A stretch of DNA of 64,000 nucleotides from Sulfitobacter sp. F26204 (GCF_026410305.1 NZ_JAPMLQ010000002.1:248001-312000), one strand, 5' to 3'. Counted from the first letter of the stretch, positions 52,188-61,434 are shown. The notes: generated by a model not told the origin, from the letters alone. Numbers and translations: made by a program.

Positions 52188-52966
52188 GGTTCGGGCCTCT
52201 GGCCAAACGGATCATCAGGATAGGTTACATGTGCAAGATAGAGCCCATGTGGTGGGCTGACCGGTCCGCAGGCTGCCCGATCACGGGCCTCCAGTGCTGA
52301 TTTCACATTCTGCGGAGTCCATGATCCGGTCCCGACCCGTTCAAGGGATCCGATAAAGCTGCGCACCTGGTTGTGCAGGAAGGAACGGGCGCGAACGTCA
52401 AAGTGATATTCGGTCCCCGCTGGTGTTTCGACCTGTTTAATGTCAAGCCGGTCAAGCGTTTTCACCGGACTTTCGGCCTGGCAAATGGTTGAACGAAAGG
52501 TGGTAAAGTCATGTTTTCCAACCAAAAACGATGCAGCTTCTTTCATGGCGTCAACATCCAGCTTCTTCTTGACCTGCCACACCAGTCCGGCCTGATGGGT
52601 GACAGGTGCGCGACGGCTGAGAATGCGAAAAAGATAGCGGCGTTCAGTGGCTGCGTATCTTGCGTGAAAGCTTTCGGACACAGCTGCACACTCCACAATT
52701 GCGATCGGTGCAGGCTTGAGATGATAGTTCAACGCCTCGGACAGGCGGAACACGTCCCAATTCCGTTGCAGATCACAATGGGCGACCTGCCCGAGGGCAT
52801 GAACACCCTTGTCGGTCCGTCCGGCGGCGGCGATCATGTGCGGGCCCGGAGCAATCTTTGCCAAAGCGTCTTCGATGGTGCCTTGCACCGATTTCAGTTC
52901 CGTTTGACGTTGCCATCCCACATAGGGCGCGCCGTGGTATTCGATTTTCAGGGCAAAGCGATGCAT
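52184..52966 (-). CDS. truA: tRNA pseudouridine(38-40) synthase, TruA
   Basis: 260 residues. [14 protein letters not shown] (about 8-21) and the catalytic Asp in [15 protein letters not shown] (about 49-63) identify TruA, which isomerises uridines at positions 38-40 of the anticodon arm. [15 protein letters not shown] near 205 is the second family signature. ATG 52966 gives the conserved N-terminus. Its stop codon shares bases with the stop of the convergent reductase-like gene (TTAA), so there is no intergenic terminator. It is divergent from ycjX with about 90 bases between starts. Confidence 0.95.
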   Translation of the reverse strand: MHRFALKIEYHGAPYVGWQRQTELKSVQGTIEDALAKIAPGPHMIAAAGRTDKGVHALGQVAHCDLQRNWDVFRLSEALNYHLKPAPIAIVECAAVSESFHARYAATERRYLFRILSRRAPVTHQAGLVWQVKKKLDVDAMKEAASFLVGKHDFTTFRSTICQAESPVKTLDRLDIKQVETPAGTEYHFDVRARSFLHNQVRSFIGSLERVGTGSWTPQNVKSALEARDRAACGPVSPPHGLYLAHVTYPDDPFGQRPEP

Positions 52967-53057
52967 GGCCAGCGCTCTAGCCTGCGTTATGGCTTCTGGC
53001 AATCCCCCAGTCGCGAACCTATGTTACAGGCAGAGACTGAAAAAGGCGGATACCGAC

Positions 53058-54473
53058 TTGGTTATCACTCGCATTGCCGATGGCATCTGGCGTCAGATCG
53101 AAGCGGCGCAGGATACAATGTCCGAGACGTTGTTCGAGCCGGTGATCCGCTTGGGCGTCACGGGGCTTGCGCGGTCTGGAAAGACGGTATTCATCACCTC
53201 CTTGGTGGCGAATTTGTTGAACCGTGGGCGGATGCCGGGTCTGCTTGCGGCAAGTGAAGGGCGGATCGAAGCGGCCTTCTTGCAGCCCCAGCCAAATGAC
53301 ACCTTGCCGCGGTTCGATTATGAGACCCACCTCGCCGCACTGACGGGCAAATCTCCGCACTGGCCGGAAAGTACGCGTGCCATTTCCGAACTCCGGTTGT
53401 CGCTAAAGGTGCGACCCAATGGATTGCTTGCGGGTCTCAAGGGGCTGCGCACCGTGCATCTGGACATCGTTGATTATCCGGGCGAATGGCTGCTTGATCT
53501 GGGCCTGATGAACCAGAGTTATGAAGACTGGTCTGCTGAAACCCTTTCACGTATCAAGGACCGGAAATCTGCCAAAGAGTTCATGGAGTTGATTGGCAAA
53601 GTTAATCCTTTGCTTGAGCATGAGGAAAGTCTTGCCCAGGACCTGGCCAGACAGTTTGCAACCTATCTGAAAGCAGCGCGCGGCGAGGGGTTTTCGGACT
53701 GTACGCCGGGGCGTTTCTTGTTACCCGGTGACCTCGCGGGGTCGCCGGTGCTGACCTTTGCCCCAATTCCGGTTGAGGGAAGCGCCAGAAGGGGCAGTCT
53801 GCATCGCGAAATGGCGCGGCGCTTCGAGGCCTACAAACAACGTGTCGTACAGCCATTTTTTCGGGATCATTTTGCGCGGATCGACCGTCAGATTGTCCTG
53901 GTCGATGCGCTGGGTGCAATTCATGAGGGCCCGCAGGCTGTGGATGATCTGCGCCAGGCGATGCGCGAAATATTGAATGCTTTCCGGCCGGGCAGGAATT
54001 CTTTCCTGATGAATTTATTGGGTGGCAAAAGGGTTGAAAAGATCCTGTTCGCGGCAACCAAGGCAGATCATTTGCACCACAGTCAACATGGAAAGCTGAG
54101 TGCCATCATGGAAGCACTGATCCGTGAGGCACGCGACCACGCGCAATATGTCGGTGCCGGTACGGCCGCCATGGCGATCGCATCCTTGCGGGCAACGACC
54201 GAAGCTGTGATGGAACATGATGGCACCCCATTGAATGTGGTCCGCGGAACCTTGCTCGATACGGGGAAGGAGGCTGCGTTCTATCCTGGCGACTTGCCGT
54301 CGGACCCTGCGCATCTTCTAAATCCTGCACGGGGCGGCGCGATGAAATGGCTTGATCAGGATTATCAGGTCATGCGTTTTGCGCCGGCACCACTGGCCCT
54401 CAGACCGGGTGACGGGCCACCGCATATCCGGCTGGACCGGGCGGCGGAATTTTTGATTGGAGATCGGTTATGA
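53058..54473 (+). CDS. YcjX-family P-loop GTPase
   Basis: 471 residues (TTG start). GVTGLARSGKTVFITSLVANL (about 31-51) contains the Walker A loop. The DIVDYPGEWLLDLGLM stretch near 135 is the D-x-x-G-like switch, and FAATKADHLHHSQ near 335 the T-K-x-D base-recognition motif. The family is known as YcjX or DUF463 and is often linked to stress regulons; its cellular role is unclear. ATG 53118 is an internal alternative. It overlaps the GNAT gene by 4 bases, and ycjF follows that, an E. coli-like ycjX-ycjF pair interrupted by an acetyltransferase. Confidence 0.85.
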   Translation: MVITRIADGIWRQIEAAQDTMSETLFEPVIRLGVTGLARSGKTVFITSLVANLLNRGRMPGLLAASEGRIEAAFLQPQPNDTLPRFDYETHLAALTGKSPHWPESTRAISELRLSLKVRPNGLLAGLKGLRTVHLDIVDYPGEWLLDLGLMNQSYEDWSAETLSRIKDRKSAKEFMELIGKVNPLLEHEESLAQDLARQFATYLKAARGEGFSDCTPGRFLLPGDLAGSPVLTFAPIPVEGSARRGSLHREMARRFEAYKQRVVQPFFRDHFARIDRQIVLVDALGAIHEGPQAVDDLRQAMREILNAFRPGRNSFLMNLLGGKRVEKILFAATKADHLHHSQHGKLSAIMEALIREARDHAQYVGAGTAAMAIASLRATTEAVMEHDGTPLNVVRGTLLDTGKEAAFYPGDLPSDPAHLLNPARGGAMKWLDQDYQVMRFAPAPLALRPGDGPPHIRLDRAAEFLIGDRL

Positions 54474-54913
54474 TCCAGCTTCGGGAAGCACGTAGCACGG
54501 ATGCGGGCAAGGTCGGGGCGATCCTGACAGAGTTCGCCCAAGAGGCCGACTGGATGCCAAAGCTGCATACAGGGGCCGAGGACGTGGCCTATGCCGGTGT
54601 CATGATCGAACGCGGCTGGGTCAGCATTGCCATGCTTGACGGAGAGGTCGCGGGCTTTGCCGCCTGCGACGCTGGCGCGTTGGATGCCTTGTATGTCGCT
54701 GCAAAAGCACGCGGAAAGGGCCTGGGATCGACCTTGTTGCAGCACCTCCAGGGGGCCAATCCGGCGCTGACGTTGTGGACTTTTCAAGCCAATTTGCGCG
54801 CTCAGACTTTCTATGAAAAACACGGGTTTACTGAACAGGAGCGTACAAACGGAGCGCGAAATGACGAAGGTTTACCCGATATTCGCTTTCACTGGCGCAG
54901 GGAGGCGGAATAG
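54470..54913 (+). CDS. GNAT-family N-acetyltransferase
   Basis: 147 residues in the GNAT fold. LREARSTDAGKVGAILTEFA starts the domain, GFAACDAGALDALYVAAKAR carries strand 4, and AKARGKGLGSTLLQHL (about 82-97) is the acetyl-CoA-binding R/Q-x-x-G-x-G/A loop. TLWTFQANLRAQTFYEKHGF has the terminal N-x-x-A-x-x-F-Y pattern. The acceptor amine is unknown. It is placed between ycjX and ycjF with overlapping starts and stops on both sides (ATGA and TAGTG), so all three should be made together. Confidence 0.88.
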   Translation: MIQLREARSTDAGKVGAILTEFAQEADWMPKLHTGAEDVAYAGVMIERGWVSIAMLDGEVAGFAACDAGALDALYVAAKARGKGLGSTLLQHLQGANPALTLWTFQANLRAQTFYEKHGFTEQERTNGARNDEGLPDIRFHWRREAE

Positions 54914-55911
54914 TGGCGAGAGGACCGGTTCTTTTCGATCTTGAAGCCGATACAGCACCGCGTCCGGCGGTGACCGAGGCTCCGCCGGTGCCGGATGTAC
55001 TCCAGTCGGTGCCACAGGGCCAGGCGATGCAGGCGGCAGCGAAGCTGGCCACAGGCAAGCCATCGCGTCTGATGCGTTGGTTCTGGAGGCTTCTTGCTAC
55101 GTTGGTCGGGGCCTTTGTATCGATTGCGACCTGGAATTTCGTGACGGATTTGATGACCCGCACCCCCCTGCTGGGCTGGGTATTGGCAGGATTGCTGATT
55201 GCCTTTGTCGTGGTCTTGCTTTTGCTGTCAATGCGTGAACTGGCGGCTTTCAGCCGTCTGGCGCGCCTGGATGGATTGCGCCATGCGGCGGGTGAGGCGC
55301 GGGCGCAGAACGATCTGGGCGCAGCGCGGGCGGTTACGGACCGGCTCGTCAACCTGTACAAGGGACGGGAAGAAACCCGCTGGGCGCGTGACAGGCTGGC
55401 CGAACTGCGCGGTGACCAGTTGGATGCGGAGGGACTCCTTGCCTTGGCGGATGCGGAGTTGCTGGGACCGCTGGACAAGGCCGCGAAACGAGAAGTGGAA
55501 GCGGCTGCGCGGCAAGTCGCCTTGGTTACGGCTTTGGTGCCCCTGGCACTGGCGGATGTGGCGGCCGCGCTCACGGCGAATTTACGTATGATCCGCAGGA
55601 TTGCCGAGATCTATGGCGGGCGATCCGGGTTTTTTGGCTCGTGGCGGCTGACTCGCGTGGTGTTGAGCCATCTGGTGGCAACTGGCGCGGTGGCCGTGGG
55701 TGATGATCTGCTGGAACCGATACTGGGCGGGACACTATTGGCCAAACTGTCGCGACGTTTTGGCGAGGGGCTGGTCAACGGGGCCTTGACCGCGCGAGTG
55801 GGTGTTGCGGCGATGGAAGTATGCCGGCCGCTGCCCTTTGCCGATGAAAAGAGGCCGAAGATACGCCGGATCATCAAGGAGGCCTTGGGTGGCCTGTTTA
55901 GCAAAGGCTGA
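54913..55911 (+). CDS. YcjF-family (TIGR01620/DUF697) membrane protein
   Basis: 332 residues starting at GTG, which shares one base with the GNAT stop. Two membrane helices lie at about 55-75 and 80-102, followed by a helical cytoplasmic region with HAAGEARAQNDLGAARAVTD (about 121-140), and a DUF697-like C-terminal region with LVTALVPLALADVAAALTAN (about 197-216). This matches E. coli YcjF, the partner of YcjX. Function is unknown. A full repeat copy starts 9 bases after the stop. Confidence 0.83.
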   Translation: MARGPVLFDLEADTAPRPAVTEAPPVPDVLQSVPQGQAMQAAAKLATGKPSRLMRWFWRLLATLVGAFVSIATWNFVTDLMTRTPLLGWVLAGLLIAFVVVLLLLSMRELAAFSRLARLDGLRHAAGEARAQNDLGAARAVTDRLVNLYKGREETRWARDRLAELRGDQLDAEGLLALADAELLGPLDKAAKREVEAAARQVALVTALVPLALADVAAALTANLRMIRRIAEIYGGRSGFFGSWRLTRVVLSHLVATGAVAVGDDLLEPILGGTLLAKLSRRFGEGLVNGALTARVGVAAMEVCRPLPFADEKRPKIRRIIKEALGGLFSKG

Positions 55912-55920
55912 CCCAAAGGT

Positions 55921-56000
55921 GCAGGCAAGCCTGCATGCCACTATGATTTGAGGGCTCTGCCCTCAAACTCCCGCGGTATTTAAAGCCAAAAAGAGGAAGG
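55921..56000 (+). repeat. Interspersed two-hairpin repeat, copy 3 (after ycjF)
   Basis: Stem 1 is GCAGGC-AA-GCCTGC (55921-55934). Stem 2 is TTTGAGGGC-TCT-GCCCTCAAA (55947-55967), one pair longer than in copies 1 and 2. The tail reads CTCCCGCGGTATTTA then AAGCCAAAAAGAGG. The stretch from its end to ileS (56001-56174) has no other feature that I can name. Confidence 0.85.
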
Positions 56001-56174
56001 GCTTGTGGCCTCAGTGGGCCAGGCCTATAAGCGCGGTATGACGCATCTGAGCTTCATCATTATTCGAATTATATCCCCGGCGCTCTGAGTTGATGAGACG
56101 CCGGGCAGAGGTGTTTGAGTTGCTCGCACCGTTTGAACCCTATTTATCCTCCTGTAATCCGAAGGACGCCTGAC

Positions 56175-59100
56175 ATGTGCGCCGATACGCCTGAAAGCCT
56201 TGACTATAAATCCACGCTGAACCTGCCAAAGACCGATTTCCCGATGCGGGCAGGATTGCCTAAACGCGAACCTGATTGGTTGGCGCGCTGGGAAAAGATC
56301 GGGGTTTATGAGCGTCTGCGCGAGAAACAGAACCGTGCGCCCTTTACGCTGCATGACGGGCCTCCTTACGCCAACGGGCATCTGCACATTGGTCATGCGC
56401 TGAACAAGACGATCAAGGACATGATCGTGCGTTCGCATCAGATGATGGGGCGTGATGCGCGATATATCCCGGGTTGGGATTGCCATGGTTTGCCGATCGA
56501 ATGGAAGATCGAGGAACAGTACCGCAAGAAGGGCCGTGACAAGGACGAGGTGCCGATCAACGAATTCCGTGCCGAATGCCGTGCATTTGCGGCTGGTTGG
56601 GTCGACGTGCAGCGCGAGGAGTTCAAGCGGCTGGGCGTGCAGGGCAACTGGGCTGATCCGTATCTGACGATGGATTTCCATGCGGAGCGGGTGATTGCCG
56701 AGGAGTTCATGAAATTCCTGATGAACGGGACTTTGTATCAGGGGTCCAAGCCCGTGATGTGGTCACCGGTAGAGCAGACGGCGCTGGCCGAGGCTGAGGT
56801 GGAGTATCACGACAAGGAAAGTTTCACGATCTGGGTGAAATTCGAGGTGACCGATTTTGCCCTGCACGACTTGATGACGGGGGGGGAGGAAGGGTCCGTC
56901 GAGGACCGTCAGCCTGTCATAGAGGCAGAAGCGGAGGCGGCGAAGGATTTTGTTGGCGCAAATGTGGTGATCTGGACAACAACGCCCTGGACCATTCCAT
57001 CGAACAAGGCGGTCGTGTTCGGAGAAAGCATTTCCTATGGTCTTTACGAGGTGACCGCGACGCCCGACGAATGTTGGGTGGTACCTGGGGAACGTTTCCT
57101 GTTGGCCGACAATCTGGCGGCGGATGTCTTTGCGCGGGCGCGGCTGGAAGAGGGTCAGTGGCGGCGGCTACGCGATGTCACGCCGGCGCAGTTGGCCGGG
57201 ATGACCTTGAAGCATCCTTTGGCAGGCACCGAAGGCAGCAATAGCGAATGGGATGACAACCGTGATTTCCGTGCTGCCGATTTCGTGACGGATACAGAAG
57301 GCACGGGCTTTGTGCATTGTGCGCCGTCCCACGGCTTGGAGGAATACGAACTTTACCGCGATCTGGGCATGTTGGAGCAGGTTATCACCTACAACGTGAA
57401 CCCTGACGGGCGATTCCGCGATGATCTGCCGTTTTTCGGTGGCAAGGCGATCCTCAAACCGAATGGCAAGGAGGGGAATGCGAACGCCGCCGTGATCGAC
57501 AAGCTGGTCGAGGTGGATGGTTTGCTCGCCCGTGGCAAGATCAAGCACAGCTATCCGCATTCCTGGCGTTCCAAGGCACCGGTGATCTACCGCAACACGC
57601 CACAGTGGTTCGCCGCGATTGATAAACCTGTCGGCGACGGGCAGGATATGCACGGGACGACGATCCGCGAGCGGGCATTGAGAGAGATCGACAATGTGAA
57701 CTGGACGCCGAAATCAGGGCGCAACCGGCTGCATGCGATGATGGAGGCGCGGCCCGACTGGGTGTTGAGCCGTCAGCGTGCCTGGGGGGTGCCGCTGACC
57801 TGTTTCACGCGCAAGGGAGTGTTGCCGACGGATGAAAACTTTCTTTTGCGCAATGCGGAAGTGAACGCCCGTATCGTCGAGGCATTCGAGGCCGAAGGTG
57901 CGGATGTCTGGTATGAGGACGGCGCGAAAGAGCGGTTCCTGAGCGGTATCGTTGATCCTGCGGAATATGACCAGGTAACAGACATTCTGGATGTCTGGTT
58001 TGACTCCGGCTCGACCCATGCGTTTACCCTGCGCGACCGCGAGGACGGCACCGAGGACGGTATCGCGGATGTCTATATGGAAGGCACTGACCAGCATCGC
58101 GGCTGGTTCCATTCCTCGCTGTTGCAATCGGTCGGCACCACCGGGCGTGCACCTTACCGCAATGTGGTGACGCATGGGTTCACGCTGGATGCGAAGGGCA
58201 TGAAAATGTCCAAATCCATCGGCAACACCATCGTGCCGGAAAAAATTGTGCAGCAATATGGCGCGGATATTCTGCGGCTCTGGGTGGCGCAGACCGACTA
58301 TACGCAGGATCAGCGGATTGGTGATGAGATCCTGAAAGGGGTGGCTGACAGCTATCGCCGTTTGCGCAATACGATGCGTTATATGTTGGGCTCTTTGAGC
58401 GACTTCAGCGAAGCGGACCGGGTGGAACCCCAGGATATGCCGGAACTGGAGAGGTTGATCCTGCACCGCGTGGCGGAGTTGGATAAGGTTGTACGGGATG
58501 GTTATGCCAAGTTCGACTTCCAGGGCGTATTCCAGGCGGTATTCACCTTTGCTACCGTTGATCTGAGCGCCTTTTATTTCGATATCCGCAAGGATGCGTT
58601 GTATTGTGACGGCGATACCCTGCGACGTCGTGCTGCGCGATCGGTGTTGGATATTCTGTTCCACCGACTGACCACATGGTTGGCACCGGTGCTGGTATTC
58701 ACCATGGAAGAAGTCTGGCTGGAGCGGTTCCCAGGGGAGGGCAGCTCTGTTCATCTGGCGGATATTCCGGATACACCCAGTGAGTGGCTTAACCCAGATC
58801 TGGCATCGAAATGGGCCAAGGTTCGGGCGGCACGGCGGGTTGTTACCGCGGCACTTGAGGTCCAGCGGGTTGACAAGGTGATCGGTGCCTCCTTGGAAGC
58901 GGCACCAACTGTCTATGTCGCGGATGCGGAACAACGGGAAGCCTTGGAAAGCGTGTCCTTCGAGGATGTCAGCATCACTTCAGATGTGACAATCAGCGGC
59001 GATGCTGCGCCCGAGGGTGCCTTTGTGATGCCAGAAGTAGAGGGTGTTTCGGTGGTCTTTGGCAAGGCGCAAGGGGCGAAATGTGCACGTTGTTGGAAGG

Positions 59101-59192
59101 TTCTGCCGGATGTGGGGACGCATAAACACGAAGGCGTCTGCGGACGTTGTGATGCGGCGGTGTCCGACCTCAGCTCAGGGGAAAATGCGTAA
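56175..59192 (+). CDS. ileS: Isoleucyl-tRNA synthetase, IleS
   Basis: 1005-residue class I synthetase charging tRNA-Ile. The ATP motif HIGHALNKT (about 73-81) and KMSKSIGN (about 675-682) are intact. The editing domain (about 200-420) carries the WTTTPWTIPSNKA signature (about 273-285). The C-terminal zinc site C-x-x-C...C-x-x-C is in CARCWKVLP and CGRCDAAVS. AAGGA stands 9 bases before ATG 56175, deciding the start over 56115. It is transcribed alone, with a terminator directly after it. Confidence 0.97.
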   Translation: MCADTPESLDYKSTLNLPKTDFPMRAGLPKREPDWLARWEKIGVYERLREKQNRAPFTLHDGPPYANGHLHIGHALNKTIKDMIVRSHQMMGRDARYIPGWDCHGLPIEWKIEEQYRKKGRDKDEVPINEFRAECRAFAAGWVDVQREEFKRLGVQGNWADPYLTMDFHAERVIAEEFMKFLMNGTLYQGSKPVMWSPVEQTALAEAEVEYHDKESFTIWVKFEVTDFALHDLMTGGEEGSVEDRQPVIEAEAEAAKDFVGANVVIWTTTPWTIPSNKAVVFGESISYGLYEVTATPDECWVVPGERFLLADNLAADVFARARLEEGQWRRLRDVTPAQLAGMTLKHPLAGTEGSNSEWDDNRDFRAADFVTDTEGTGFVHCAPSHGLEEYELYRDLGMLEQVITYNVNPDGRFRDDLPFFGGKAILKPNGKEGNANAAVIDKLVEVDGLLARGKIKHSYPHSWRSKAPVIYRNTPQWFAAIDKPVGDGQDMHGTTIRERALREIDNVNWTPKSGRNRLHAMMEARPDWVLSRQRAWGVPLTCFTRKGVLPTDENFLLRNAEVNARIVEAFEAEGADVWYEDGAKERFLSGIVDPAEYDQVTDILDVWFDSGSTHAFTLRDREDGTEDGIADVYMEGTDQHRGWFHSSLLQSVGTTGRAPYRNVVTHGFTLDAKGMKMSKSIGNTIVPEKIVQQYGADILRLWVAQTDYTQDQRIGDEILKGVADSYRRLRNTMRYMLGSLSDFSEADRVEPQDMPELERLILHRVAELDKVVRDGYAKFDFQGVFQAVFTFATVDLSAFYFDIRKDALYCDGDTLRRRAARSVLDILFHRLTTWLAPVLVFTMEEVWLERFPGEGSSVHLADIPDTPSEWLNPDLASKWAKVRAARRVVTAALEVQRVDKVIGASLEAAPTVYVADAEQREALESVSFEDVSITSDVTISGDAAPEGAFVMPEVEGVSVVFGKAQGAKCARCWKVLPDVGTHKHEGVCGRCDAAVSDLSSGENA

Positions 59193-59220
59193 AACCATAG
59201 TTCCCGCAAGTTTCGGATTG

Positions 59221-59251
59221 AGACCCTGTACCTGACGGTGCAGGGTCTTTT
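59221..59251 (+). terminator. Rho-independent terminator after ileS, abutting the ogt start
   Basis: AGACCCTG (59221-59228) pairs with CAGGGTCT (59241-59248), and the inner bases can extend the stem with TAC/GTG; TTTT overlaps the end. The last T is two bases before the ogt ATG at 59253. Confidence 0.85.
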
Positions 59252-59252
59252 C

Positions 59253-59708
59253 ATGTTGAAACGTACTGTCCCAACGCCCTTTGGCGATCTTACCCTTGTC
59301 GAAGAAGACGGGGCCATCACGGCGCTGGAATGGGCTTGCGTGGCGCATCTGGACCAATCTGACCTGCTGGACGAGGCCGCGGCACAGCTTGAGGCTTATG
59401 CCTGCGGAAAGCGCGAAGTGTTTGATCTGCCGCTGCGCGTCGCAGGATCGCGGTTTCAACAAGACGTATGTGACGTGATGTCTGTCATCCCCTTCGGTTT
59501 TACCCGTACCTATGGTGAAATCGCCAAGGAACTGGGCGTTCCGGCCCAGGCAGTTGGTCAGGCCTGTGGCGGCAATCCGATTCCGGTGCTCATTCCCTGT
59601 CACCGTGTGATGGGAGCCAAAGGGCTGACCGGATTTTCCGGGCGCGGGGGTGTTGAGACCAAGGTGGCCCTTCTGCGACACGAAGGGGCCGCGGGGCTGT
59701 TGATCTAG
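59253..59708 (+). CDS. ogt: Methylated-DNA--protein-cysteine methyltransferase, Ogt/MGMT family
   Basis: 151 residues. The acceptor Cys lies in IPVLIPCHRVMG (about 111-122), preceded by the helix-turn-helix TRTYGEIAKELGVPAQAVGQ (about 85-104) whose Tyr/Arg flip the base. It removes O6-alkyl groups from guanine by irreversible self-alkylation. The start is unsettled: ATG 59253 lies directly behind the ileS terminator without a ribosome site, and GTG 59238 lies inside the hairpin. A leaderless or internally initiated transcript is possible. It converges on pcs with 70 bases between the stops. Confidence 0.93.
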   Translation: MLKRTVPTPFGDLTLVEEDGAITALEWACVAHLDQSDLLDEAAAQLEAYACGKREVFDLPLRVAGSRFQQDVCDVMSVIPFGFTRTYGEIAKELGVPAQAVGQACGGNPIPVLIPCHRVMGAKGLTGFSGRGGVETKVALLRHEGAAGLLI

Positions 59709-59778
59709 CAATCAGGCAAGAGGAGCGGTGTCGAGGCACCGGCGCGATATACGGCGGCGAGGTGACGCCTGTGTGGCG

Positions 59779-60480
59779 TTATGCCGATGTTTCCTTGGGT
59801 TCGGTCAATTGCTGCACAGCGCCGGCACCGACGAGATAGAGTGAGGTCATGACAAGGCCGAAATGTGCCCAGCTTTCGGGATGGAAATCGACAAGAGCGG
59901 CCCATCCTGCGAAAAATACCCATGCCAGGGCCATGGGCAGTGTGACCAGTCGCCAACGTTCGGTGCGGACCGGATGCACGAATTTGATCGGTGCGAACAT
60001 TGTTACCGACAGGACGGTTACAATGATGAGACAGACCCACCAAACCGGCGACAGGGCAAAGAGTACAAGCACCAGCATGTTAAAACATCCGGGGAAACCC
60101 CAAAAGGAATTATCTTTTGTTTTCATGCGTGTATCGCAGAAATACATGGCCGAAGCAAAGGTCACGATGATGATCATCATCCAGCCGCTCCAGCCGTCCA
60201 TCAACCCGGATTTGAACAGGGCAAAGGCAGGAATGAAAACATAGGTCAGATAATCGATGATCAAGTCCAGAAGGACACCATCGAACTGGGGTGCATTGGT
60301 TTTTACGTCATAGCGGCGCGCCAGCGGACCGTCGATGCCGTCAACAAAGAACGCGACGACCAACCAGAAAAACATCATGTCCCATTTTTCATCTACTGCG
60401 GCGAGCATTGCCAGCATGGCGAAAACTGCACCGGTGGCTGTGAACAAGTGAACGAGGAGGGCGCGCATCTGGACTGTCAT
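59779..60480 (-). CDS. pcs: Phosphatidylcholine synthase, Pcs
   Basis: 233 residues with about seven or eight membrane helices. The CDP-alcohol phosphotransferase motif is FVDGIDGPLARRY (about 46-58) followed by FDGVLLDLIIDY (about 66-77), in the wide-spaced form typical of Pcs. It condenses choline with CDP-diacylglycerol to give phosphatidylcholine in one step, a route found mainly in host-associated and marine alphaproteobacteria. No choline-uptake gene is adjacent. The gene stands alone and its upstream region is the long unassigned gap to rpmB. Confidence 0.93.
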   Translation of the reverse strand: MTVQMRALLVHLFTATGAVFAMLAMLAAVDEKWDMMFFWLVVAFFVDGIDGPLARRYDVKTNAPQFDGVLLDLIIDYLTYVFIPAFALFKSGLMDGWSGWMMIIIVTFASAMYFCDTRMKTKDNSFWGFPGCFNMLVLVLFALSPVWWVCLIIVTVLSVTMFAPIKFVHPVRTERWRLVTLPMALAWVFFAGWAALVDFHPESWAHFGLVMTSLYLVGAGAVQQLTEPKETSA

Positions 60481-60986
60481 GCGCCCTTATGTCGCAAATC
60501 TGGGGAGGGGATGGAAGAGGTGAAAAGTTGCGGGGGAACAAAGCAAGGATGCTCAATGCCAAACCTGTAAACAACCCTATCAACAAATTAATGTATTTTA
60601 ATGTATGGTTGTCGACTCTGTCCGATCTTTTGAGCCTGCAAAACCTGCCGAGAATTATTGAGAGCGTCAGCATCTCTGGCGTGGATAGAAACCCTGCTTG
60701 ATAGGCTTGTGATTTGCTGAATGATCGAATGTGCATTGGTGCCCTCTGCTTCGATCTTGATGTGCAGGACTGCAATGGCTATGACGCCGAACTTCTGTTC
60801 AATCAGGTTTTGTTGAAGGATGGCGCGATCACGCCGACGCTGGTCTAGGCAAAGATTGCAATCCGTTCTGAAAACACAATCAGATCGGCCGGGATCCTGC
60901 AAAGACCGTTTGAAAGCTCAGGTAGTGATTGGCGGTTTCATGATGATTGACAGGTCATCGCTTGTGGATCGTATCCCCACTATCAC
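60481..60986. other. Gap between pcs and rpmB, no convincing gene
   Basis: About 500 bases that must contain the pcs promoter on the minus strand. Open frames here show no recognisable family. One 39-codon frame (60729-60848, plus strand) reads MCIGALCFDLDV and has host-like codon use, but has no ribosome site and may be a remnant or chance. No tRNA, hairpin terminator or repeat copy was seen. Confidence 0.4.
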
Positions 60987-61015
60987 TTGACCCCTCCTGC
61001 GATTCCCACTAAAGC
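60987..61015 (+). promoter_or_regulatory. Candidate rpmB promoter
   Basis: TTGACC (60987-60992) and TAAAGC (61010-61015) have exact 17-base spacing. The leader to the ATG would be about 88 bases and contains a GC-rich imperfect hairpin near 61035-61058 followed by CTTTT. Confidence 0.55.
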
Positions 61016-61109
61016 CAGCGAACAAGTTTCAGGGTCGCATTGCGCGGCCCCTTTTATGTGTTGCGCCGAGGGTCGGTTGTCACACCACTAAAGCAAAAGG
61101 ATATGCGCC

Positions 61110-61409
61110 ATGTCTCGCGTCTGCGAATTGACCGGAAAAGGCCCGATGACGGGCAACAACGTAAGCCACGCGAACAATAAGACGCGCCGTCGGTTCTTGC
61201 CCAACCTGAACGACACCACGCTTCAGTCCGAAGCATTGGGACGTTCCTTCAAGCTGCGCATTTCTGCCCATGCTCTGCGTTCGGTTGATCACCGTGGCGG
61301 TCTGGATAAATTCCTGGCCAAGGCAAAGGACACAGAACTGTCCGCCAACGCGCTCAAGATAAAGAAGGCAATTGCGAAATCCGGTTCAGAAGCTGACGCG
61401 CTGACCTGA
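61110..61409 (+). CDS. rpmB: 50S ribosomal protein L28, RpmB
   Basis: 99 residues, full length for alphaproteobacterial L28. [20 protein letters not shown] (2-21), [12 protein letters not shown] (about 22-33) and [20 protein letters not shown] (about 49-68) are the conserved blocks. It binds 23S rRNA near the exit region of the large subunit. AAAGGA stands 7 bases before the ATG. It has its own promoter and terminator and no rpmG neighbour here. Confidence 0.97.
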   Translation: MSRVCELTGKGPMTGNNVSHANNKTRRRFLPNLNDTTLQSEALGRSFKLRISAHALRSVDHRGGLDKFLAKAKDTELSANALKIKKAIAKSGSEADALT

Positions 61410-61434
61410 ACACCGCAAATATCCGATGTTACAT

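Noticed and set aside
57714-58934. 406-codon open frame antisense to ileS
   Set aside because: Shadow of the ileS coding frame; the Cys/His/Arg-rich product matches nothing known to me.
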